Assembly (NCBI RefSeq): GCF_000308615.1
Contig: NZ_BAGB01000068.1
Span: 248,001 to 312,000 of the forward strand
Source: Nocardia jiangxiensis NBRC 101359
GTDB taxonomy: Bacteria > Actinomycetota > Actinomycetes > Mycobacteriales > Mycobacteriaceae
Direction: 5' to 3'
DNA length: 64,000 bases
The notes beneath the pieces are model-generated. The model saw only the letters and a list, made by a program, of their open reading frames with translations. It was not told where the DNA came from and searched no databases. A program made the translations under genes and the position numbers. Positions 58,342 to 64,000 of the stretch are shown here, one piece after another; the first letter of the stretch is position 1, and each line of letters begins with the position of its first letter.

Positions 58342-58656
58342 ATGCACACCGGCATCGGTTTGGACCGATTCAACGAACTCTCCCGTGCGCGAGCGGTGCA
58401 CGCGCTCTTCGAATGTTGCTCGAATGTCACCTGGGCGGAGAAGCTCGTCGAGCTACGCCCGTTCGCCGATCACGCGGCACTGTTCACCGCGGCCGAGGCC
58501 GGACTGTCCGCACTCTCGGCGGCGGATCTGGAGCGGGCCTTCGAACCGCTTGCGCCCGAGCCGTTCTCCGAGCGGACCCTGGCGGAGCTGTGCCGGATGA
58601 CCCACGAGCGAATCGACCGCATGCTCGGGCCCGCAGCGGGATTCCCCGAATACTGA
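58342..58656 (+). CDS. Short UraD-like (OHCU decarboxylase) protein, centrally deleted
   Basis: About 104 residues from ATG 58342; GTG 58324 is possible. The start GLDRFNELSRARAVHALFECCSNVTWAEKLVELRPFAD and helix DHAALFTAAEAGLSALSAADLERAF match the N-terminal part of 2-oxo-4-hydroxy-4-carboxy-5-ureidoimidazoline decarboxylases (about 165 residues), and TLAELCRMTHERIDRML matches the C-terminal helix. The middle, including the HPRIG and catalytic region, is missing. Catalysis is doubtful; it may be a remnant or a new small protein. Confidence 0.7.
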   Translation: MHTGIGLDRFNELSRARAVHALFECCSNVTWAEKLVELRPFADHAALFTAAEAGLSALSAADLERAFEPLAPEPFSERTLAELCRMTHERIDRMLGPAAGFPEY

Positions 58657-58696
58657 ACGCCCGGCGGCGAGCCGATTTCGGTTCTACTCTGGTGCC

Positions 58697-59170
58697 ATGT
58701 CCAGGTCGTTGCCCACCGTCGCTTCCCGGGTATCGGACACGCTCATCGCTCGTGGCCATCACGGCGTCATCGTCACCCAGGCCCAACCCGCCCACACCGC
58801 CGCCGAGGCCGCGCAGGCACTCGGCGTCGACGTGGGCGCCATCACCAAATCGCTGCTGTTCCTGCTCGACGACGAACCGGTGCTGCTGCTGGTCTCCGGT
58901 GCGCATCAGGTCGATCTGGCGCGCACCGGCGAGCGATTACAGGGTGCGCTCAGCCCGGCGCCCGCGCGGATGGTGCGAAAATTCACAGGCCAGCCGATCG
59001 GCGGGGTCGCACCCGTCGGACATCCGGCGAATCTGTCCACATATGTGGACAACGCACTGTCCCGACATCGCGAATTGTGGGCGGCGGGCGGGCACCCCAA
59101 TACGGTGTTCCGCACATCGTTCAGCGAGTTGGTGCGCATCACCGCGGGCCTGGCGATCGACGTGGACTGA
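58697..59170 (+). CDS. YbaK/EbsC-type aminoacyl-tRNA deacylase
   Basis: 157 residues. [45 protein letters not shown] gives the family Lys, and [13 protein letters not shown] and [12 protein letters not shown] complete the fold. It edits mischarged tRNA (for example Cys-tRNA-Pro in YbaK). ATG 58697. Confidence 0.9.
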   Translation: MSRSLPTVASRVSDTLIARGHHGVIVTQAQPAHTAAEAAQALGVDVGAITKSLLFLLDDEPVLLLVSGAHQVDLARTGERLQGALSPAPARMVRKFTGQPIGGVAPVGHPANLSTYVDNALSRHRELWAAGGHPNTVFRTSFSELVRITAGLAIDVD

Positions 59171-59274
59171 CCCGTCGAGTGGGACGTACCGGACCACTCG
59201 GCGTGCTTCCCGACGTAGGTTGGATCTGTGTACGAGCTAGTGAGAATCACCTGTGCCGATGGCGAGGTGGCGCG

Positions 59275-59850
59275 ATGAGCAACTCCCGGCAGTCCGAGAT
59301 GTCCGAGGTGGAGCAGGCGGAATCGGCCGCGTCGACGCAGCGTCCGGACGAGGCCGGCGGGATCACCGCGGCGCAGTTCCGCGGCGCGATGCGGCACTAT
59401 CCGGCCGGAGTGACCATTGTCACACTCAACAACGGCGAGCGTCCGGTGGGCTTCACCGCGACCTCGTTCGCCTCGCTGTCCGCCGAACCGCCGCTGATCT
59501 CGTTCAACATCGCCGAGACCTCATCGAGTATCGAGGCCATGCTCGCCGCCGAATCGGTGGTCGTACATTTCCTGGGCGATCATCAGCTACATCTGGCCCA
59601 ACGGTTCTCCCGCGCCGCCGAGGAGCGGTTCGCCGACGATTCGCTGTGGACGTCGCTGGACAGTGGCGAGCCGGTATTGCACGACACCCCGATCTGGGTG
59701 CGCGCCACCGTCCATCAGCTCATTCCGATCGGCGATCACACGTTGGTCATCGGGCTGGTCACCCGGGTGCACGACACCACCGACGACGAACCGATCGCCG
59801 CGCCGCTGCTGTACTACAACGGCTCGTATCACCGCCCGCGCGGACTGTAG
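59275..59850 (+). CDS. Flavin reductase-like protein
   Basis: 191 residues: FMN-binding split-barrel. [47 protein letters not shown] gives the flavin site and [26 protein letters not shown] the rest. GAGGTGG lies 6 nt upstream of ATG 59275. Likely supplies reduced flavin to a monooxygenase, partner not identified. Confidence 0.9.
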   Translation: MSNSRQSEMSEVEQAESAASTQRPDEAGGITAAQFRGAMRHYPAGVTIVTLNNGERPVGFTATSFASLSAEPPLISFNIAETSSSIEAMLAAESVVVHFLGDHQLHLAQRFSRAAEERFADDSLWTSLDSGEPVLHDTPIWVRATVHQLIPIGDHTLVIGLVTRVHDTTDDEPIAAPLLYYNGSYHRPRGL

Positions 59851-59889
59851 TGAGATCCGCTGCGAGACAGCACTTTCGACAGACAACGC

Positions 59890-60537
59890 CTACGTGGCGG
59901 AGGCGATGGTCCCGATCCCCAACGCGGCGAGCACCCCGGCGCTGATCTGTTCCAGGCGATCTCGCACGCGAGGACGCTTCAGGAGCCGCACCGCACCCGC
60001 CGCGGCGACCGCGAGCACCACCATTTCCGTTGCGGCGATACATGATTCGATCGCGCCGAGGGTCAACGTCCCGCCGAACGTGACATGGTTCAGGAACTGC
60101 GGGAACACCGCGAGGTAGAACAGGCCGACCTTCGGATTCGACAGACACGACAGCACCCCGGCGACGGCCGCGGATCGCGTCGATGCCGCACGGCCCGACA
60201 CCGTCGCGCGGGCCGGGTCCGGGTGCTGTGTCCCGGCCGTGTTCGCACGGGCCCGGCGATGGTCGCGCAGAGTGCGAATTCCCAAGTACACCAAGTAGAT
60301 TCCGCCCGCGATCTTCAGCACACGATACGCGGTCGCCGACTGCTCCAGCAGCGCGGCGACCCCGGCCGCGACCACCACCGCCCACGCGATCCCGCCGAGC
60401 GCGGAACCCACCGCGGCCGCCACGGCGGGCCGTCGCCCGGCGATCGCGTAGCGCAGCACCAGGAACGTATCGGGCCCCGGCGTGAGAGCCAGCAGAACGC
60501 ACAGTCCGACGAAGCCCAGCAGCAGCGAAACAGTCAC
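59890..60537 (-). CDS. LysE/RhtB-family exporter
   Basis: 215-residue translocator for amino acids or homologous substrates. LALTPGPDTFLVLRYAIAGRR (first helix signature), GIYLVYLGIRTLRDHRR, and four more hydrophobic segments. GTG 60537 begins the first helix; TTG 60597 would overlap the -35 box of the downstream divergent promoter. Confidence 0.88.
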   Translation of the reverse strand: MTVSLLLGFVGLCVLLALTPGPDTFLVLRYAIAGRRPAVAAAVGSALGGIAWAVVVAAGVAALLEQSATAYRVLKIAGGIYLVYLGIRTLRDHRRARANTAGTQHPDPARATVSGRAASTRSAAVAGVLSCLSNPKVGLFYLAVFPQFLNHVTFGGTLTLGAIESCIAATEMVVLAVAAAGAVRLLKRPRVRDRLEQISAGVLAALGIGTIASAT

Positions 60538-60590
60538 CGGACCACGCAAGCGCAGTGCGGCGCCGAGCGCAAGTGAAATTCGAGCGGAGG

Positions 60591-60620
60591 TTGACAAGAC
60601 CCGACGACCTCTGCCAATCT
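60591..60620 (+). promoter_or_regulatory. Promoter of the SAM-IV riboswitch operon
   Basis: TTGACA (60591-60596), 18-nt spacer, CAATCT (60615-60620). Transcription should begin about 60627, just at the first base of the aptamer. Confidence 0.55.
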
Positions 60621-60627
60621 CGGGTCA

Positions 60628-60741
60628 GGTCATGAGTGCCAGCGTCAAGCCCCGGCTAGCTGGTCGGCAACCCTCCTCCGCGGTGGGGTGCTCCGGGTGA
60701 CGACCGGGCCGTAGCCCGACCGGGTGCGGCAAGCGCGGGCT
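60628..60741 (+). ncRNA. SAM-IV riboswitch aptamer
   Basis: Matches the SAM-IV pattern I know: GGTCATGAGTGCCAGCGTCA, AAGCCCCGGCTAGCTGG, CGGCAACCCTCC, GCGGTGGGGTGC, GGGTGACGACC and a downstream GCGGCAAGCGCGGG. P1 pairs GGTC (60628-60631) with GACC (60702-60705). A GGGC-CGTA-GCCC hairpin follows (60706-60717). It should bind S-adenosylmethionine. Confidence 0.88.
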
Positions 60742-60761
60742 CCCGTTCACCTCTCCTCGGG

Positions 60762-60780
60762 ATCCCTGTCCCGAAGGGAT
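60762..60780 (+). promoter_or_regulatory. Anti-SD hairpin, probable riboswitch platform
   Basis: ATCCCT (60762-60767) can pair with AGGGAT (60775-60780), which covers the Shine-Dalgarno AAGGGA 7 nt before ATG 60787. An alternative TCGGGA/TCCCGA hairpin overlaps. Fits translational control. Confidence 0.55.
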
Positions 60781-60786
60781 TGTGTG

Positions 60787-62100
60787 ATGACTGCCGTACT
60801 CGATCAGACCTGTGCCCCGATCGCTCGCGTATCCGGATGCGATCTGCGAGTTCCGTTGGTGCAGGGCGGAACTCGGACGTACGCCAATTTCGACTATGCG
60901 GCCAGCGCCCCCGCTCTGGCGCAGGTGTGCGACCGGGTGAACGAGTTGTTGCCCTACTACGCCAGCGTGCACCGCGGCGCGGGGTACGCCTCGCGTATCT
61001 CCACCGACTGCTACGAGAACGCCCGGACGTCGGTCTCCCGCTTCCTGAACTGCGCCGATGATCAGGTGGTCGTCTTCACCCGCAACACCACCGATTCGCT
61101 GAACCTGTTGGCCGCCTGCGTCCCCGGGGACACCGTCGTACTCGATATCGAACATCACGCCAACTTCCTGCCCTGGACCCGGCACGGCCGCCGGGTGGTC
61201 ACCGCCGCCACGACGATCGACGAGACGATCCGCCGCCTGGTCGCCGAGCTGTGCACCAAACCCGCTGCGCTGCTTGCGATCACCGGGGCATCGAATGTGA
61301 CCGGCGAGATGCTGCCGCTGCGTCGGCTGGCGCAGATCGCGCACCAGTGCGGTGCGCGAATCCTGGTGGATGCCGCGCAATTGGCACCGCATCGTCGAAT
61401 CGACCTGCGCGACATCGGAATCGACTACCTCGCCCTGTCCGGCCACAAGCTCTACGCGCCGTTCGGCGCGGGTGTGCTCGTCGGCCGCCGGGACTGGCTG
61501 GACGCGGCCGAACCGTATCTGGCCGGTGGCGGCGCAGTCCGCCGGGTCAGCACGACCGATGCCGAGTGGGCCCCCGCACCGCAACGTCACGAGGCCGGCT
61601 CCCCGAACGTCCTGGGCGCGGCCGCGGTGGCCGCCGCCTGCGACACCCTCGGATCGATCGATGCGCAGGCCGCCGCCGAACACGAGCGCGCCCTCACCGA
61701 ACAACTGCGCGACGGACTGAAAGCCATTGCGGGAGTGAACTTCCTGCGCATCTGGTCGGACAGCGCCGACAGCGTGGGCATCCTCGCGTTCACCCTCGAC
61801 GGATTCGCCCCCGGCCGGATCGCGGCCTACCTGTCCGCCGAACACGGCATCGGCGTCCGCGACGGCCGATTCTGCGCCCATCCCCTGCTGGACCGCCTCG
61901 GCGTCGACGGCGCGATCCGCGTGAGCATCGGCCTGGGCACCCGCGCCGCGGATGTGGACCGGCTGATCGAGGCTGTGGCCGCCCTCACCACCGATGGTCC
62001 GGCCTGGGATTACACCTGCACCGACGGCCAGTGGAATCCCACCCCCGAAACCCGTCCCGGCCTGTCCGGAACCGCGGGCGCCGCACCCTGCGCATTCTGA
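60787..62100 (+). CDS. Class V aminotransferase, cysteine-desulfurase-like
   Basis: 437-residue PLP enzyme. DYAASAPALAQVCDRVNELLPYYASVHRGAGYAS at the start, EHHANFLPW, SGHKLYAPFGAGVLVG with the PLP Lys. The family includes SufS-type desulfurases and selenocysteine lyases, but a conserved catalytic Cys was not clear; the true reaction needs care. SAM-IV control suggests a role in methionine/cysteine sulfur metabolism. ATG 60787 with AAGGGA 7 nt upstream; shadow frame from 60724. Confidence 0.88.
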   Translation: MTAVLDQTCAPIARVSGCDLRVPLVQGGTRTYANFDYAASAPALAQVCDRVNELLPYYASVHRGAGYASRISTDCYENARTSVSRFLNCADDQVVVFTRNTTDSLNLLAACVPGDTVVLDIEHHANFLPWTRHGRRVVTAATTIDETIRRLVAELCTKPAALLAITGASNVTGEMLPLRRLAQIAHQCGARILVDAAQLAPHRRIDLRDIGIDYLALSGHKLYAPFGAGVLVGRRDWLDAAEPYLAGGGAVRRVSTTDAEWAPAPQRHEAGSPNVLGAAAVAAACDTLGSIDAQAAAEHERALTEQLRDGLKAIAGVNFLRIWSDSADSVGILAFTLDGFAPGRIAAYLSAEHGIGVRDGRFCAHPLLDRLGVDGAIRVSIGLGTRAADVDRLIEAVAALTTDGPAWDYTCTDGQWNPTPETRPGLSGTAGAAPCAF

Positions 62101-62307
62101 TTCGCCGATCGAGTGTGCTCGAGGCACGAGATAGCGGGCGGCGAGCACCTCCAGTAACGGGTCGTCCTCGGTGACCGCGTCGAGCGCCTCGAGATCCGCC
62201 TCGACCGCGATCTGCCGAGGATCGTCGTGCTCACTGTCGGGCACGCCGTCTTCGTCCAGTTGACGCAGGAGTTTGTCCCGGATGCGCGCCTTCAGAGAAT
62301 CAGCCAT
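62100..62307 (-). CDS. Possible small helical protein, 3' end unclear
   Basis: ATG 62307 begins ADSLKARIRDKLLRQLDEDG, then VPDSEHDDPRQIAVEADLEA and VTEDDPLLEVLAARYLVPRA, which read like real helical protein. The frame does not stop before running antisense through the aminotransferase gene; the given end is only where real-looking sequence fades. A frameshift or long antisense overlap is possible. Confidence 0.35.
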
Positions 62308-62357
62308 GCCCACCAGCATGCCGAATGCTCAGCAAACTCACCACGCCCATGCCACGA

Positions 62358-62801
62358 CTACACCGGCGCCAGCCAGCTACCCCAGGGCGTATTACGCACG
62401 ACGGTGAATACCGTGAGCAAGGCCAGAATTGCGCACAGGGCCGTGCGGCTCATCGCCCACCGCCGACCCGGCACCCCGCGCCAACGCCGCACGACCCACT
62501 CACCCCACCACAGCGAGAATCCCACGATCAGCGGCAACAGAAAAACATTGCTGTGCACGGCGTCCAGCACATGCCCCTCGGTCAGATCATGCATCCCCCG
62601 CAACCCCCCGCACCCCGGACACCACCACCCGGTCAACGCATAGAACGGGCAGATCCCGTACGACCCCTCCACATGTGGATCGTAGAAGTGCACGACCGCG
62701 GCGGCGGCCAGCGCCACACCCCCGATCATCGCCGGAGTCCCCAACCCCCGCCACCGGGACCGAGCCGCGATCGGCAGCGTGTGCGCGTTATCCACAGTCA
62801 T
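62358..62801 (-). CDS. DUF2752 membrane protein
   Basis: 147 residues from ATG 62801; GTG 62825 is an alternative. The DUF2752 signature CPFYALTGWWCPGCGGLRG with HDLTEGHVLDAVHSN follows the first membrane segment (AMIGGVALAAAAVVHF); another two follow (VFLLPLIVGFSLWWGEW, LCAILALLTVFTVV). Function unknown. Confidence 0.88.
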   Translation of the reverse strand: MTVDNAHTLPIAARSRWRGLGTPAMIGGVALAAAAVVHFYDPHVEGSYGICPFYALTGWWCPGCGGLRGMHDLTEGHVLDAVHSNVFLLPLIVGFSLWWGEWVVRRWRGVPGRRWAMSRTALCAILALLTVFTVVRNTPWGSWLAPV

Positions 62802-62955
62802 CCACGGTAATCGCCCCGTATCCACATCCGCCAGGTCACCGCGGCTCGGCGAAACGCGTCATCGACCGGATCGGCCACCGCCGCCCCGCGTCCGCCTCGG
62901 CGTACTCAGCGATCGGAAGTACCGAATTCAGCACTCCCGCAACGACATCCGCATG

Positions 62956-63112
62956 TCACCCCCGCTGGGCGAAGCGCAGGGTATTGCCGAAGGGGTCCGT
63001 CACGGCGAATCCGGGACCGCCCGGCCCGTCCTCCGACGGGCCGGGGCGGGCGTATCCGTAGTCCTTGGCAGCGAGTTCGGCACTAATGCCGCCGACCCTG
63101 ATGTGCGGCGAT
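62956..63112 (-). pseudogene. C-terminal remnant of a VOC/glyoxalase family gene
   Basis: About 50 codons in one frame: HIRVGGISAELAAKDYGYA, then GGPGFAVTDPFGNTLRFAQR and a stop. The FAVTDPFGNTLRF strand with its metal-site region is typical of the last beta-alpha-beta-beta unit of VOC proteins. The N-terminal part is absent; the preceding sequence is the TetR 3' end in another frame. Confidence 0.55.
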
Positions 63113-63751
63113 CCGTCGGCTGACCGGTGCGGTGAGCACGCCTGCCAGAATGTCGACGAGTTCGGCCCAGGCGGTGGTGTCATCGACGGCGACGCGGCCG
63201 TCCTGGACGGCGCGTTCGTGGTCGGCCAGCAGGGAGAACAGCACCGTGGGTAGCGCGCGTAGTCGGCGCATGCGCAGGGGCGCGGGTAGTTCCGGCAGGT
63301 CACGGTCGAGGCGGTGCATGATCACCCGGACCGAGGTGCGGCGCGTGCCGTGCAGATTGGCCTCGTCGGTCACCGCGGGATGAGTGCGGATCTGTTCGAG
63401 AAACCTCGCATAGTAACCGATTCCGTGCTTCGAACCCAATTCGAACATGGGCACCACCAGCGCCTCGAGCAGTTCGTGCACCCCGTCCGGATCATCGGCG
63501 GCGGCGAGTTCGGCGAGCAGTTCCAGGCGGCGCACCTCGAGGGTGGCCATCCGCTGTTCGACGACGGCCTCGATGAGCCCGTCCCGGGAGCCGAAGTGGT
63601 ACTGCACCGCGGAGTTGTTCCGCTGTCCGGCCGCCGCCGCGATATCGCGCAGCGGCACCAGTTGTCCACGCTCGGCGATCAGCCGCTCCGCCGCGCGAAG
63701 AATCCGCTCGCGCGCTGTTATCTCTGCCACAGGCAGAGAATAATCACTCAC
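63083..63751 (-). CDS. TetR-family repressor
   Basis: 222 residues from GTG 63751 (GTG 63730 possible). HTH: ERILRAAERLIAERGQLVPLRDIAAAAGQRNNSAVQYHFGSRDGLI. The C-terminal ligand domain (LEALVVPMFELGSKHGIGYYARFLEQIRTHPAV) is unassigned. Divergent from the SDR gene; an 18-bp palindrome between them is the likely operator. The last codons run over the VOC remnant. Confidence 0.9.
   Translation of the reverse strand: MSDYSLPVAEITARERILRAAERLIAERGQLVPLRDIAAAAGQRNNSAVQYHFGSRDGLIEAVVEQRMATLEVRRLELLAELAAADDPDGVHELLEALVVPMFELGSKHGIGYYARFLEQIRTHPAVTDEANLHGTRRTSVRVIMHRLDRDLPELPAPLRMRRLRALPTVLFSLLADHERAVQDGRVAVDDTTAWAELVDILAGVLTAPVSRRIAAHQGRRH
63721..63739 (-). promoter_or_regulatory. Hairpin over the alternative TetR start
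   Basis: TCTCTGCC-TGT-GGCAGAGA on the minus strand, 8-bp arms. GTG 63730 lies inside it. May modulate initiation or be an operator half. Confidence 0.35.
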
Positions 63752-63772
63752 CAGGACGAACGGAACAATCCC

Positions 63773-63801
63773 TTGACAATTAAGCACTAGTTCTTAAGAC
63801 T
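63773..63801. promoter_or_regulatory. TetR operator within the SDR promoter
   Basis: TTGACA (63773-63778) is followed by TTAAGCACTAGTTCTTAA (63780-63797), an 18-bp palindrome with one mismatched pair, ending at a weak -10 (TAAGAC, 63795-63800). Placement between -35 and -10 is classic for repressors. Confidence 0.6.
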
Positions 63802-63902
63802 TTGTGACCGGTACCACATCATTTGCGTCGAACCATAGATCCGACGCGACAGCCCCTACACACCGGATACGCCGTACGGCGATCCACGAGGAGGACAACT
63901 CG

Positions 63903-64000
63903 ATGATCCTGGACACCTTCCGTCTCGACGGCCGCGTCGCCGTCGTCACCGGCGCCGGGCGCGGCATCGGCGCCGCGACCGCCCTCGCCCTGGCCGAGGC
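63903..64000 (+). CDS. SDR oxidoreductase (5' end only)
   Basis: Partial: 32 codons, [28 protein letters not shown], with the TGxxxGIG cofactor motif. GAGGAGG 7 nt before ATG 63903. Divergent from TetR, so likely under its control. Continues outside the window. Confidence 0.9.
   Translation, partial: MILDTFRLDGRVAVVTGAGRGIGAATALALAE

Overview
High-GC actinobacterial DNA, most likely from Nocardia or a close relative in Mycobacteriales. Evidence seen here: Lsr2, CarD, ClpC1, an MhuD-type haem-degrading monooxygenase, F420-type luciferase-like and zincin_2 proteins, many GTG starts, and a gene order I recognise from the Mycobacterium tuberculosis Rv3579c-Rv3628 neighbourhood (radA-lpqE / carD-ispD-ispF-cysS-rlmB ... 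mhuD ... clpC1-lsr2-lysS-coaX-panD-panC-folK-folB-folP-folE-ftsH ... hpt-tilS-zincin-dacB / ppa). The genus is an inference; no rRNA or tRNA gene was seen.

Layout. 1-6.1 kb: end of radA and lipoprotein lpqE on the minus strand; divergent carD, the MEP isoprenoid genes ispD and ispF, cysS and a 23S rRNA methyltransferase, mostly with overlapping stops and starts. 6.2-16.5 kb: lineage-variable genes (DUF4190, crotonase, hydrolase, acyl-CoA dehydrogenase, mhuD, OsmC/Ohr) and an ABC exporter divergent from a NarL-type two-component system, with two near-identical 19-bp dyads placed symmetrically between them; then a luciferase-like enzyme and a second SpoU methylase. 16.5-23.5 kb: clpC1 with a strong terminator, a secreted lipase-like protein, an FHA-HTH regulator, lsr2 and lysS. 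23.6-34.7 kb: rhodanese and cysteine dioxygenase behind what looks like a cysteine-sensing leader peptide, pantothenate/CoA genes, a compact folate operon and ftsH. 35-48.3 kb: accessory metabolism and signalling (DUF1266, DUF2277, PucR regulator, aldehyde dehydrogenase with a histone-H1-like tail plus SDR, two small-molecule kinases, a membrane Ser/Thr kinase, amidase, LysR). 48.3-54.3 kb: hpt, tilS, zincin_2, dacB and divergent ppa, flanked by repeat-rich intergenic DNA. 54.3-64 kb: AfsR/SARP-type regulator, crotonase, a shortened UraD-like protein, YbaK deacylase, flavin reductase, LysE exporter, a SAM-IV riboswitch in front of a cysteine-desulfurase-like aminotransferase, DUF2752, and a TetR/SDR divergent pair cut by the window end.

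Sulfur control appears twice. A probably leaderless 13-codon ORF with tandem Cys codons precedes cysteine dioxygenase-rhodanese and can pair with the region next to the dioxygenase ribosome binding site. A SAM-IV aptamer precedes the aminotransferase, with an anti-Shine-Dalgarno hairpin as the probable expression platform.

Three copies of one structured intergenic repeat (two of about 119 bp, one internally deleted to 60 bp) lie near 10.6, 20.5 and 54.1 kb. A different tandem repeat that shares only the terminal motif sits at the hpt 3' end (48.9-49.1 kb). I saw no CRISPR array, insertion sequence, prophage or obvious biosynthetic cluster.
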